DNA of 64,000 nucleotides, from the NCBI RefSeq assembly GCF_014192015.1, contig NZ_JACHXJ010000003.1, positions 857,200 to 921,199 on the forward strand, given 5' to 3'. A program made the translations under genes and the position numbers. The notes beneath the pieces are model-generated. The model searched no databases. It worked only from the letters and a program-made list of their open reading frames with translations, and was not told where the DNA came from. This DNA is from Paenibacillus rhizosphaerae. Its GTDB lineage: Bacteria; Bacillota; Bacilli; Paenibacillales; Paenibacillaceae. Below, in pieces: positions 7,941 to 16,737 of the stretch. Each line of letters begins with the position of its first letter. The stretch's first letter is position 1.

Positions 7941-9026
7941 TCAAATCCCCGCCAGCACCTGGTACCACACGCCCCGCTTGGAGTAGAGCGTGCTGCGCAC
8001 CTCGTCCCAGCCGCCGAGGTAGTTGATATCGAACAGCCCTTTCGGCACCGGATACTTGGCCGCGTTGGCCTTCAACACCTCGTCGTCGACGGGGCGAAAG
8101 CCGTGTTCAGCGAAGATTTCCTGCGCTTCCTTGCTCCACAGGTACTTCACGAACGCCTCGGCTACCTTGGTGGTGCCGTGCTTCTTGGCAAAAGCGTCCA
8201 CGACGGCGGCCGGATTCTCGATCAGAATCGTGTTCTCCGGAATGACGACGTCGTATTTGACGCCCTGCTGGATGCGCGCCAGGAGCTCATTTTCATACGT
8301 CACGATCACGTCGCCCACGCCGTACTCGAACGCCGCCATGGACGCCCGGCCGCTCTTGTCGAGCGACTCCACGTTCTTGTGCACCTGCTCCAGGAAAGCC
8401 TTGGCCGCGGCAGGATCCTTGTGTCCCTGCTGCTGCTCCGAGGCCTTAAGGCCAGCACCGTAAATCGCGTTGATGTCCCACTGCGCTCCTCCCGAAGTCT
8501 TCGGGTTGGGGTACAGCACTTTGACCCCCGGCTTCGTCAGATCCTGAAAATCCTTGATCCCCAGCGGGTTCCCTGCCCGCGTGCCCAGCACGGCGATCGA
8601 CCGGGTAACCATGCCCTGGTCCGGGTTTTTCGTCTTCCAGTCCTTGTCGATGAGCCCCGCGGTGACGAGCTTATCGACGTCTCCTTCCATCGCGAGCAGG
8701 GTGACGTCGGCCTCAAAGCCGCCGGCAATCGCGCGCGCCTGGGTTCCCGACGCCTCATAGGCCTCCTGGAACTTGACGGTCTGCCCGGTCTCCTCCTTCC
8801 ACTCCTCCTGAAACTTCGGCAGGATGTCGGCCATCGCATCCTTCGCCACGCTGTACGCGCCGATCACCAGGGTGACGTCGCCGCCAGCCGCCGATACCGT
8901 GCCGTTCACCGGCGCATCCTTGCTGCAGCCGGTAAAGACGAGAATGCAGGCCAGCAGCAAAGCGCCGAGAAGACCCGGGCGGAGTGCCGGCTTTCTATCG
9001 TAATTTTGCATCGTCTGCTTTCGCAT
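7941..9026 (-). CDS. sbp: Sulfate ABC transporter substrate-binding lipoprotein
   Basis: 361-residue periplasmic-type binding protein anchored as a lipoprotein: basic N-terminus, hydrophobic segment (residues 18-32) and lipobox VFTGC with C34. The mature part carries the sulfate/thiosulfate binding signatures ASGTQARAIAGGFEADV, YPNPKTSGGAQW and VGDVIVTYENE, as in Sbp/CysP. It delivers sulfate or thiosulfate to the CysT/CysW permease. The ATG at 9026 has AAAGGAG 9 bases upstream. It is the last gene of the transport cluster and is separated from cysA by 196 bases containing hairpins, which is unusual because the binding protein is generally encoded first. Confidence 0.92.
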   Translation of the reverse strand: MRKQTMQNYDRKPALRPGLLGALLLACILVFTGCSKDAPVNGTVSAAGGDVTLVIGAYSVAKDAMADILPKFQEEWKEETGQTVKFQEAYEASGTQARAIAGGFEADVTLLAMEGDVDKLVTAGLIDKDWKTKNPDQGMVTRSIAVLGTRAGNPLGIKDFQDLTKPGVKVLYPNPKTSGGAQWDINAIYGAGLKASEQQQGHKDPAAAKAFLEQVHKNVESLDKSGRASMAAFEYGVGDVIVTYENELLARIQQGVKYDVVIPENTILIENPAAVVDAFAKKHGTTKVAEAFVKYLWSKEAQEIFAEHGFRPVDDEVLKANAAKYPVPKGLFDINYLGGWDEVRSTLYSKRGVWYQVLAGI

Positions 9027-9222
9027 CGTCTGCCACTCCTTTAGGCTGAAACTTGCCGTGTTTGCCGCATCAGCCTGCCGGGGGGCAGGCTGGAATCGTA
9101 ATATGGATGATCTTCACCGAGGCAGTATTGCTGTGTCGGCTCCTAATCACGGAAATATCCGTGTTAAGTAAGTATTTGTCGAGTCCAAGATGAGATTTCA
9201 TAGCAATGGTACTCGGATCCCT
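9027..9222 (-). promoter_or_regulatory. Gap with two stem-loops between cysA and sbp
   Basis: On the minus strand, stem CACGGA-TATT-TCCGTG (9148-9163), and nearer sbp, CAGCCTGCC paired with GGCAGGCTG around four C (9071-9092). Neither has a T tract, so they are not simple terminators. They could stabilise a processed sbp mRNA or flank an internal promoter. No SAM or T-box consensus was recognised. Confidence 0.45.
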
Positions 9223-10287
9223 CTAAATAATGACCGGCATCGGATCAACCTTGAGCCGGTTCTCTTCAATCCAGCTGTGCTCGTCGTTAAACAGGTAAGC
9301 ACGGTGCACCAGCACCCGTACCGGCTGACCCGGCTGCAGCGTATCCTTTTCCAGCGAGCGGTACGTCATCAGCTTGTGGCCGCCGACTTCGACCTCCACC
9401 ATCCACTCGCTGCCGCGGAAATGCAGATGGCGCACGATACCTTCCTCCGTCGCCGACAGCACCCGGAATTCGTCTGGCCCGCCGACTTCGATGTACTCCG
9501 GCCGGATGAGCGCCCGGGTGCCGCCGCCCCCGGCAGCTTCCTCGAAGCCTTTCAGCTCGCGGGCATTTTCTACCACGGTGGACTCCCCGATAAAGGTCGC
9601 GACGAACGGCGTCTTCGGTTCTTTGTAAATATCCCACGGGGTGCCCTTCTGTTCCAGACGTCCCTGATTAATGATCATGATTTCGTCGGCTACCTCAATC
9701 GCCTCGTCCTGGTCATGCGTCACGAAGATCGACGTAATACCCACCCTCTCGATCAGCTCCCTGAGCCAGGAACGGAGCTCCTGCCGGATCTTGGCGTCGA
9801 TCGCCGCAAACGGCTCATCCAGCAGCAGCAGCTGTGGCTCCGGCGCCAGCGCCCGGGCAAAGGCGACCCGCTGACGCTGCCCGCCAGAGAGCTGCTGCGG
9901 GTAACGCTTCTCAAAGCCCGCCAGTCCGGTCAGCTCGACAAGCTCCATGACCCGGTCCTTGATCTGCGACTTCGGCGTCTTCTTCACTTTCAGGCCAAAC
10001 GCGATGTTGTCGAACACCGTCATGTGCTTAAACAGGGCGTAGTTCTGAAACACAAACCCGATGCCCCGCTCCTGCGGCGGAAGCGCGTTGACCAGCTCTC
10101 CGTGGAAGCGAATTTCCCCGCTGTCCGGCGACTCCAGCCCCGCAAGCATCCGCAGAATCGACGTTTTGCCGCCGCCGCTCGGCCCGAGCAGACCGATCAG
10201 ATGGCCCTTTTCAATCCCAAAATGCACATCCTTTACGGCATGAAAATCACCAAAATGCTTGTTCAATCCGCGAACTTCCACATGCAT
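9223..10287 (-). CDS. cysA: Sulfate/thiosulfate ABC transporter ATPase CysA
   Basis: 354-residue ABC ATPase of the sulfate importer type. Walker A is GPSGGGKTS (residues 35-43), the signature is LSGGQRQRVAFARAL, Walker B is LLLLDEPFAAID and the switch histidine is in VTHDQDEA. After residue 235 comes the C-terminal TOBE/regulatory domain of CysA/ModC proteins. It powers import through CysT-CysW. It begins one base after the cysW stop, consistent with one transcript. The third Walker A glycine (GGG rather than GSG) is a mild variation. Confidence 0.93.
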   Translation of the reverse strand: MHVEVRGLNKHFGDFHAVKDVHFGIEKGHLIGLLGPSGGGKTSILRMLAGLESPDSGEIRFHGELVNALPPQERGIGFVFQNYALFKHMTVFDNIAFGLKVKKTPKSQIKDRVMELVELTGLAGFEKRYPQQLSGGQRQRVAFARALAPEPQLLLLDEPFAAIDAKIRQELRSWLRELIERVGITSIFVTHDQDEAIEVADEIMIINQGRLEQKGTPWDIYKEPKTPFVATFIGESTVVENARELKGFEEAAGGGGTRALIRPEYIEVGGPDEFRVLSATEEGIVRHLHFRGSEWMVEVEVGGHKLMTYRSLEKDTLQPGQPVRVLVHRAYLFNDEHSWIEENRLKVDPMPVII

Positions 10288-10288
10288 A

Positions 10289-11086
10289 TCAGCGCACTTC
10301 CCTTCTTTTTTTGGCCCATTCCATCAGGAGGAGCAGACTTACCGAAAAAGCAGCCAGAACCAGCGCAACGCTGTTGGCCGAAATGACGTTAAAATTTTCG
10401 ACGTCCTGGTACACCAGCGTCGTCGCCGTTTGGGTCCTGTTAATGATATTACCCGACACGACGAGCACCGCCCCGAACTCGCCCAGCGAGCGCGCCACCG
10501 TCAGCACGATGCCGTAAATGACCGCCCAGCGGATCGACGGCCAGGTTACCTTCCAAAACGTCGTCCAGCCGTAGGCTCCCAGCGTCGAGGCAGCTTCTTC
10601 CTGCTGAGCCCCGATCTCCTGCAGCACCGGCATCACCTCGCGCACCATGAGCGGAAAAGTGACGAACAGCGTGGCAATGACCATCCCCGGAAAGGCATAC
10701 ACGATTTTAAAGCCAATATCTTCGAAAAACGCCCCCACCGCGCTTCCCGGCCCCAGCAGGAGCACGATCATCAGCCCCCCAATGACGGGGGACACCGCAT
10801 ACGGCAGGTCGACGATGCTGTTCAGAAATCGCCGGAGCCCGCCGCTCATCCAGCTGCCGCGAACGAGATAGATGGCCATCATCATGCCGAGCAGCGTGTT
10901 CAGCACCGTCACGGTGACGACGATGAGCCCTGTCATCATCAGAGCGTGCAGCGCCTCAGGCCTTGCCAGGGCATCGCCCAGACCGCCCAAACCACCTTCG
11001 AAGGCACCCATGACCATTTTGCCGAGGGGAGCGATCAGCAGCAGGAAAAAGACCAGGTATGTCAGCGTAATCCACAGTTTCTTCAT
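10289..11086 (-). CDS. cysW: Sulfate ABC transporter permease CysW
   Basis: 265-residue inner permease subunit with about six membrane helices. The EAA loop that contacts CysA is QQEEAASTLGAYGWTTFWKVTWPS. Other CysW-type signatures are ARSLGEFGAVLVVSGN and the NRTQTATTLVYQDVENFN segment. It pairs with CysT to form the membrane channel. Its ATG overlaps the cysT stop by four bases, giving translational coupling. Confidence 0.92.
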   Translation of the reverse strand: MKKLWITLTYLVFFLLLIAPLGKMVMGAFEGGLGGLGDALARPEALHALMMTGLIVVTVTVLNTLLGMMMAIYLVRGSWMSGGLRRFLNSIVDLPYAVSPVIGGLMIVLLLGPGSAVGAFFEDIGFKIVYAFPGMVIATLFVTFPLMVREVMPVLQEIGAQQEEAASTLGAYGWTTFWKVTWPSIRWAVIYGIVLTVARSLGEFGAVLVVSGNIINRTQTATTLVYQDVENFNVISANSVALVLAAFSVSLLLLMEWAKKRREVR

Positions 11087-11898
11087 GCTCTCTTCCCCTT
11101 CGTCTGCACAAAATTCACGACCCAGAGTATGACAAAAGACAGCGTCAGCAGCAGAATCGACACGGCGGCGGCCCCGGCGGTATTGTCGCTCTCAACCTCC
11201 CCGTAAATAAACACGGAGGCGATCAGCGTCCGGCCCGGAATGTTGCCGGCGACGAGCACGACGGCCCCGAACTCCGCCAGCGCCCGGGAGAAGGCCAGCA
11301 TCCCCCCGCTGAGCATACCCGGCAGCATGGACGGCAGCACGACTTTGAAAAAGATTTTGGTGCCCGAAGCCCCCAGCGTACGCGCCGCCTCCTCCTCGGA
11401 AGGATCGATTTCCTCCAGCAGCGGCTGTACTGCGCGGATAACGAAAGGAAACGTGACGAACACCATGGCGATGACGATCGCCGGCTGATGGAACACAATT
11501 TCGAAGCCGAGCGCCTCGGCGGCTCCGCCGATCAGGCTGCCCGGTCCGAGCAGAAGCAGAATCATGAGGCCCCCGACCGCGGTCGGCAGGGCAAACGGGA
11601 GATCCACCAGGCTGTTCAGCAGCGATCTGCCCGGAAAACGGTAGCGGACGATCACCCAGCCGATCATCGTACCGATCAGAACGTTAATCATCGTGGCCAC
11701 GAGGGCCAGTTTCAGCGTAAGGAGCACGGCTTTCCATGCGATCGGGTCTTTCACGCTTTCGGCAAAAGCGCTCCATCCCAGCGAGAACGAATGATAATAC
11801 ACTCCCAGCAAAGGGAGCACGACCAGCAGTACAAAATAAAGAAGAACGGTGCTTCGAAAACCCCAGGTCCAGCCTTTATGTCGCAGCAGTGTATTCAC
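11083..11898 (-). CDS. cysT: Sulfate ABC transporter permease CysT
   Basis: 271-residue permease subunit, first gene of the sulfate operon, with about six membrane helices. The EAA motif reads EEEAARTLGASGTKIFFKVV, and the later ALAEFGAVVLVAGNIPGRTL is the CysT counterpart of the CysW motif. The GTG start lies just after GGGAGGGG. A promoter region with A/T-rich inverted sequence precedes it. Confidence 0.92.
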   Translation of the reverse strand: MNTLLRHKGWTWGFRSTVLLYFVLLVVLPLLGVYYHSFSLGWSAFAESVKDPIAWKAVLLTLKLALVATMINVLIGTMIGWVIVRYRFPGRSLLNSLVDLPFALPTAVGGLMILLLLGPGSLIGGAAEALGFEIVFHQPAIVIAMVFVTFPFVIRAVQPLLEEIDPSEEEAARTLGASGTKIFFKVVLPSMLPGMLSGGMLAFSRALAEFGAVVLVAGNIPGRTLIASVFIYGEVESDNTAGAAAVSILLLTLSFVILWVVNFVQTKGKRA

Positions 11899-11949
11899 TT
11901 GACCCCTCCCTGCCTCCGGGAATCGGCCCGGTCGGCGCTTGAACGATTG

Positions 11950-12038
11950 ATGATTTCCATTATAGATTAAATTATTCCTATTTGACTACTTGGTTTTTGC
12001 TTATCAGTACTTTACCAAAAACTGTCTCACACCGTCAA
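11950..12038 (-). promoter_or_regulatory. Promoter region of the sulfate operon
   Basis: Two candidate promoters on the minus strand: TTGACG (12033-12038), 18 bases, then TAAAGT (12009-12014); and a perfect TATAAT nearer the gene, preceded by AATAGGAATAATTTAATC. That A/T-rich block overlaps the promoter and could be the operator of a sulfur regulator such as CymR (inference). Confidence 0.45.
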
Positions 12039-12081
12039 TACAAAAATAGATTTATTTCCAGTCTTTATTTACGCCGCGAAG

Positions 12082-12107
12082 AAAAGGGCCTGCACGAGTG
12101 CAGGCCC
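12082..12107 (-). terminator. Terminator behind the EamA gene
   Basis: A 10-bp perfect stem GGGCCTGCAC/GTGCAGGCCC, followed on the minus strand by TTTTC. Confidence 0.8.
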
Positions 12108-12225
12108 TGTATTTTTCAGTCCGAAACATCCGGCCCATTTCGGGGCAAAGTTAAGGCTAACCGTAATGATCCTTTGCCTGCCTCATCGAGGCCGTGTACG
12201 ACGGAATTCCCAGCATTCCACTCTG

Positions 12226-13137
12226 TTATCGCTTCACCACGGACATCTGGAGTTGATCGGCATGCGCATTTCCTTTCGAGCGTCTTTGGAACGTCGCCAG
12301 GATAACGCCGCAAACAATCAACACCGAACCCGCAACTTGCATATAGGTAACCGGCGTACCTAGGATGAAATAGCCCGATACCATCGCAACGAATGGCTGC
12401 AAATTTAGAAACAGGGACGCCGTCGCGGCGCCCACCTTGCGAATTTGTGCGTTCCAGACAATTGCGCATAATCCTTGGATAAGCAGCGCGGATCCAATTA
12501 AGGCAAGCCACCACCCGTAGTACGAAGGCAGTTCAGCGTGCGGTTCGCTCCAGAGCGATACCGGGAGTACCGCAACACAACCCAGTACCGTAGAGTAAGC
12601 CGTTGCCGCTAGCGGATCCATGCGCTCTGTCAGCTTTTTCATAAGAATGACTGAACCGGAAAAAGCCAGCATGCAAATCAGCATCCATCCAATCCCGGAC
12701 GAGATGCGAAGCATGAAACCTGCGCCATTTACCACAACGAAAAAGACACCGGCAAAAGCGACGACCGATCCGATCGTCATCCGAAGCGTAAACGATTCCT
12801 TCAGAAACAAGCGGGCAAACAGCGCAGTGCAAATCGGTGATAACGATAATACCAATGAAGCCGTCGTCGCATCGACCGTGCGCAGCCCCGTAAAGAAGGA
12901 GACCTGATGCAGCAGCATCCCCACTAGAGCATACGGTATGAGGTACACGGCATCCCGCAGCGTAACCTGCCCCCATCGCCGGGTCACAATCAAATAAACG
13001 AGCAGGAACACCGAGGAGACGGCAAGCCGATAGGCCGATAGATGCAACGCGGGAAAAGCTTGCAGCAAAAGCGACCCCAGCACGAAGTTGCTACCGTAGA
13101 GTGATGCGCAAACCAATAGAAGCAGATAGGATCGCAA
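12226..13137 (-). CDS. EamA/DMT-family transporter
   Basis: 303-residue ten-helix transporter with two EamA repeats. The N-terminal SLYGSNFVLGSLLLQ and the repeat-end segments SLSPICTALFARLFL and LQPFVAMVSGYFIL are typical of the family. The tail is short and polar. It probably exports a metabolite. TTG is the likely start, with GAAGG about 8 bases upstream. It shares orientation with the hydrolase/MBL pair behind it but is separated from them by a terminator, so it may have its own promoter. Confidence 0.83.
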   Translation of the reverse strand: MRSYLLLLVCASLYGSNFVLGSLLLQAFPALHLSAYRLAVSSVFLLVYLIVTRRWGQVTLRDAVYLIPYALVGMLLHQVSFFTGLRTVDATTASLVLSLSPICTALFARLFLKESFTLRMTIGSVVAFAGVFFVVVNGAGFMLRISSGIGWMLICMLAFSGSVILMKKLTERMDPLAATAYSTVLGCVAVLPVSLWSEPHAELPSYYGWWLALIGSALLIQGLCAIVWNAQIRKVGAATASLFLNLQPFVAMVSGYFILGTPVTYMQVAGSVLIVCGVILATFQRRSKGNAHADQLQMSVVKR

Positions 13138-13169
13138 ACGATTCGCCTTCTTTCAAAAAGGTGGGTACG

Positions 13170-13199
13170 AAAAATAGCCTGCGGCAGCATGCCGCAGGC
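13170..13199 (-). terminator. Terminator of the hydrolase-MBL unit
   Basis: A 10-bp perfect stem GCCTGCGGCA/TGCCGCAGGC with a 3-base loop, followed on the minus strand by TATTTTTC. Confidence 0.85.
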
Positions 13200-13238
13200 C
13201 TCGGTTAGGCATATGAAGCTTTAGGCACTGCGCCCGGG

Positions 13239-14237
13239 TTATTTCGCCGGGATGTACGTTTCGTCCAGGAAGACGCGAATAGCTTGGAAAGCCTGCATCC
13301 TGTTTTTCTCCAGCAGCACCATGTGCGTTCCTTCCCCAATCTCTACCCAGCGGCGATAAACGGCGCCGGTCAGTGACGTGAAGAAGTTTTGCGCCAATTC
13401 AAGGGGCACATCGATGTCCCATTCCGCGTGAACAAGAAGGACAGGCACCGCGATCTCCTTGGGTTCATAAAAAGCTCTGTTAGCCGTCCAGTATTGACGG
13501 ATGTCCAGAATCGGACCATTGGTCGCCCGAATATGTCCCGGGTGGGCGCTTTGGCTCCCCGGGTCGGAGGCTAACGTCGCTTCGGTCCATTGCTCGAACC
13601 AGCCTTCCGGAATCAGATCGCCGCGTTTATCTTCAGGGGCAGCGCTTAGCCAGCGTTCCTTCGTGCTTCCGACCGGGACGAGACGATAGGAGCCAAGCGC
13701 ACCTCCGGTATCGATAGGGACCGGTTTCGTACTCAGCCACTGAGGTGCGACAAGAATAAGCTTATTTACTTTATCGTTGTTTCGGCTCGTATACGCCCCG
13801 GCAACCGTTCCGCCCCAGGACATTCCCAGAATGTTGACCTTCGATAAATTTCGATGTTTTATAACGAAGTCTACCGCCGAGCCCAGGTCGCGAACCCCCG
13901 TTTCCGTGCGAACCAGCGGAGGGTTGGAGTCAGCGGGCTGCTCCATTTCAGGGGGTCTCGTCGAACCCCCGTAGCCGCGTACATCCACGGCATACACGTC
14001 GTAACCATGGCTGGCCAAATAGTCCAAGAACGTGAAACCATCCAATTCAACGTCATACAAACTGCCGATCGGATATGTGGCACCGTGAACCATGACAATC
14101 GTTTTCTCGTTCGTGAACGTGTTCATGGAAGCCGGACGTTTGTTGCGTACATAAAGCTCGATTCCGGACGTATCGCTGGGGATACGATGGTCTTCGGTCA
14201 AAATCGGTATATCGTGCCTAAAATCGTTTGCCGTCAT
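13239..14237 (-). CDS. Alpha/beta-fold hydrolase
   Basis: 332-residue hydrolase with the full alpha/beta signature: an oxyanion HGATYPIG at 51-58, the DVRGYGGS loop, nucleophile elbow G-M-S140-W-G-G, an acid in HAEWDIDVP, and a late histidine in GEGTHMVLLEKN. No signal peptide is seen. The substrate is unknown; haloalkane, ester or lactone hydrolysis are all possible. ATG at 14237 has GAGAGGTG 8 bases upstream; the longer TTG reading overlaps the ribosome site. It follows the lactonase-like gene by 37 bases, so the two probably form one operon. Confidence 0.82.
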   Translation of the reverse strand: MTANDFRHDIPILTEDHRIPSDTSGIELYVRNKRPASMNTFTNEKTIVMVHGATYPIGSLYDVELDGFTFLDYLASHGYDVYAVDVRGYGGSTRPPEMEQPADSNPPLVRTETGVRDLGSAVDFVIKHRNLSKVNILGMSWGGTVAGAYTSRNNDKVNKLILVAPQWLSTKPVPIDTGGALGSYRLVPVGSTKERWLSAAPEDKRGDLIPEGWFEQWTEATLASDPGSQSAHPGHIRATNGPILDIRQYWTANRAFYEPKEIAVPVLLVHAEWDIDVPLELAQNFFTSLTGAVYRRWVEIGEGTHMVLLEKNRMQAFQAIRVFLDETYIPAK

Positions 14238-14274
14238 GGTGTCAGCACCTCTCAATGTGATTTATGGTAGTTTA

Positions 14275-15159
14275 TTAGATGAATTCCCATTTGAATCCGT
14301 TGCCGTCACGAGTCACGTACCCCGCAGAACTCCCCGGAAAGTGGGTACTGAAATAAATGATGGGCCGATCCGCGACATACTCCAGTACTCTGCGCCGGGA
14401 AACGCGTGCTTGTTCCGTGAATTCGCAATACATGGAATTCCACTCGGGACGATATACCTGAAACGGATGGTGCATCACATCTGCGCCGAACAAAGCTTCT
14501 TCTCCGCCGGACATGAGGCTGATCGACATTTGACCGATGCTATGGCCGGGAGTCGGAATAAATTTGAACATGTCGAGGAACTCTCCCCCCTCGGGAGGGA
14601 TCGTTTTCACCAGTCCAGCTTTGACGACAGGCAAAACGCTCTCTTCGTATGCGTTAAAATTAGGTTCGTTTTCTTTATTATGACTGGCCGGGCTGGAGTA
14701 ATATTGTTGTTCCGAAAGCGGAAATACATAGGTGGCGTTCGGAAACGTCGGTACCCATTTACCGCCTGCTAGCCTTGTATTCCAACCGACATGATCCACA
14801 TGCAAATGCGTCAACAGGACATAGTCCACGTCTTCCGGCGTAACCCCCGCCTCTTGAAGACTTTCGAGGTAGGGCAGCTTTAGGTTGGACAATTCCGGAT
14901 TATACGGAAGATTTTTATCGTTTCCCGTCGCGGTATCAATAAGGATCGTATGGTCCGGAGTCTTCACGACCCAAGTTCCAATACTAACGACAAGCTGGGA
15001 ATCCCCGTCGATTAGACCGGAAGGCAGGGTATCCCGATTCTTTTCCAGAAACGCCGGGTCCCACGAGCCCGCAAAATAAATTTCCGGCGGGACGCCGCTC
15101 AGCGTCATTTCCGTGACACGGGTTACGGTCGCGTCGCCTACTTTATAGACTTTGTTCAT
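14275..15159 (-). CDS. Lactonase-like MBL-fold hydrolase
   Basis: 294-residue metallo-beta-lactamase-fold enzyme with H118-L-H120-V-D122-H123 (THLHVDHVGW), a third histidine in PTPGHSIGQ, the bridging aspartate in FGADVMH, and a last histidine in FSTHFPG. This ligand set and length fit the AHL-lactonase/methyl-parathion-hydrolase branch. The biological substrate is not known. ATG with GGAGG 7 bases upstream. First gene of a two-gene operon, divergent from an XRE-cupin regulator that probably controls it. Confidence 0.82.
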   Translation of the reverse strand: MNKVYKVGDATVTRVTEMTLSGVPPEIYFAGSWDPAFLEKNRDTLPSGLIDGDSQLVVSIGTWVVKTPDHTILIDTATGNDKNLPYNPELSNLKLPYLESLQEAGVTPEDVDYVLLTHLHVDHVGWNTRLAGGKWVPTFPNATYVFPLSEQQYYSSPASHNKENEPNFNAYEESVLPVVKAGLVKTIPPEGGEFLDMFKFIPTPGHSIGQMSISLMSGGEEALFGADVMHHPFQVYRPEWNSMYCEFTEQARVSRRRVLEYVADRPIIYFSTHFPGSSAGYVTRDGNGFKWEFI

Positions 15160-15389
15160 TTGAAATCCTCCGGTTTTCGTTCTGAATCGTAGATCGCTTG
15201 GGACAACTATCGTATCGTATTTATAATGGGACCTTCATCTATCCCGAGAATTTCGTTCTATATGGAAATGGTTGATGGAATTCATAAATACCCGGGTATG
15301 AGGCTGCACATCAACCTTGATATAATAGTAGTTCTTAAACCCTGATATTTCAACGCTTTTACAGCGTAATTCCCTATGTTTCAAAATGC

Positions 15390-15435
15390 TTGATACCACT
15401 GCAAATATCCGATATGATACACGTAAAAATTACGT
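15390..15435 (+). promoter_or_regulatory. Promoter and inverted-repeat operator of the XRE gene
   Basis: TTGATA (15390-15395), 17 bases, TATGAT (15413-15418). Directly after it, at the expected transcription start, is the perfect inverted repeat ACGTAA-AAA-TTACGT (15421-15435), well placed for autorepression. The rest of the 310-base divergent gap is A/T-rich and should hold the opposite promoter, which is less clear. Confidence 0.6.
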
Positions 15436-15469
15436 TCACAGCGAAATTTTCAGGTGAGGAGGACTTCTG

Positions 15470-16015
15470 ATGAATTCAATCGGCGATACCATTCGAAGTA
15501 CGAGAAAAAAACAAAGATTGACGCTTAAAGAGGTTTCCACCATGGCCTCCATCTCTTTGTCTTTTCTTAGCGAAATCGAACGCGACAAGGTGAATCCATC
15601 CCTAAGCGTTCTCAAGCGCATAGCTAACGCTCTGGGCGTGAATTTTACCGATCTGTTCGGCGAGGAGAAACGAAGTATCATTATTAGAAAAAACGAACGA
15701 AAACCTCTCGTTCATTCCGAGGGTTCCAGAATCACTTGGTATGCACTCAGTCATGGAAGCAGCAACAAGATGGGACCGATTTGGGGGGTTCTTGAAAAAG
15801 GTGCAACATCAGGGGACGTCGGCGTTGGACATCCCGAAGGGGAGGAATTTCTTTTTATCCATACCGGACGTTTGGAGTTTATCCTCGGAAATGAGCGGTT
15901 CACACTCGAAGAAGGCGACAGCATTTATTACGATGCCCGAACGCCGCATAGCTACAAAAATATCGCCGAAGGGGAAACCCTGTTGATTGCCGTTCCCTCT
16001 CCGGCTTCGTTCTAG
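15470..16015 (+). CDS. XRE-family regulator with C-terminal cupin
   Basis: 181-residue two-domain regulator: an N-terminal Cro/CI helix-turn-helix (LTLKEVSTMASISLSFLSEI, ending with NALGVNFTDLF) and a C-terminal cupin barrel (GHPEGEEFLFIHTGRLEF, then EGDSIYYDARTPHSY). Such proteins bind a small ligand in the cupin and often regulate the divergent neighbour. Here that is the lactonase-hydrolase pair. ATG with GAGGAGGAC upstream. A small inverted repeat sits at its own transcription start. Confidence 0.86.
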   Translation: MNSIGDTIRSTRKKQRLTLKEVSTMASISLSFLSEIERDKVNPSLSVLKRIANALGVNFTDLFGEEKRSIIIRKNERKPLVHSEGSRITWYALSHGSSNKMGPIWGVLEKGATSGDVGVGHPEGEEFLFIHTGRLEFILGNERFTLEEGDSIYYDARTPHSYKNIAEGETLLIAVPSPASF

Positions 16016-16143
16016 ATTAGCTTTATCCTGTGGATGAATAGGCTAGCCGTTCATTGTGCATGCGGCGCGGCAGTTGTATCATAGGCTTATGACATGTCCA
16101 ATATCAGGTAAAAAAATACACTTTAGGAAAGGAGACATACGAC

Positions 16144-16545
16144 ATGCTGCATACCCTTGAATTAAGTACGGCGTCACGGGACGAAATGAGGGATATTACC
16201 CGTGAGATTATTTCGCTGGTTCATCAGAGTGGGGTCAAGGAGGGGACGGTGCTGATTTACTGCCCGCACACAACCGCCGGCATTGCCATTAACGAAAACG
16301 CCGATCCGGACGTCAAGCATGATGTGCTGCTGCGTTTGGATGAGGTGTATCCGTGGGAGCATCCAAAATACCGCCACGCCGAAGGCAACACGGCTTCCCA
16401 TTTGAAGTCGATCACCTGCGGGCCTTCGCAAACGGTGATCATCACGGAGGGCGAGCTGCTGCTCGGACGCTGGCAGGGGATTTATTTTTGCGAGTTCGAC
16501 GGGCCGCGCCGCAGACAATACCATGTGAAAATTATGAAGGGATAA
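16144..16545 (+). CDS. yjbQ: YjbQ/UPF0047 family protein
   Basis: 133-residue protein of the UPF0047 family. It shows the conserved IYCPHTTAGIAINENADPDV, the HLKSITCGPS segment and the C-terminal GELLLGRWQGIYFCEFDGPR. Family members have been given a weak secondary thiamine-phosphate synthase activity, but the true role is unsettled. AAAGGAG lies about 10 bases before the ATG. It has no obvious partner nearby. Confidence 0.88.
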   Translation: MLHTLELSTASRDEMRDITREIISLVHQSGVKEGTVLIYCPHTTAGIAINENADPDVKHDVLLRLDEVYPWEHPKYRHAEGNTASHLKSITCGPSQTVIITEGELLLGRWQGIYFCEFDGPRRRQYHVKIMKG

Positions 16546-16712
16546 GGAAACCACCGTCCGTATCCCCAAAAGCAGGCATGACAAAACAGGTGTCGGGGTG
16601 TGAGGCATTTCTGCATGCCCTCCCCTTCACCTCATGATCCTCCATCTGCCCACACTCACCACAGCATTTATACGTTGGCGCAATACCAATTCACCGTTAT
16701 AAAGTAAGTACC

Positions 16713-16737
16713 TAAAAAAATTACCGCAGACTGCGGC
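16713..16737 (-). terminator. Terminator overlapping the end of the TetR gene
   Basis: On the minus strand CCGCA-GTC-TGCGG, then TAA and seven T. The stem includes the last codons, and the stop codon lies just before the T run. Confidence 0.6.
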
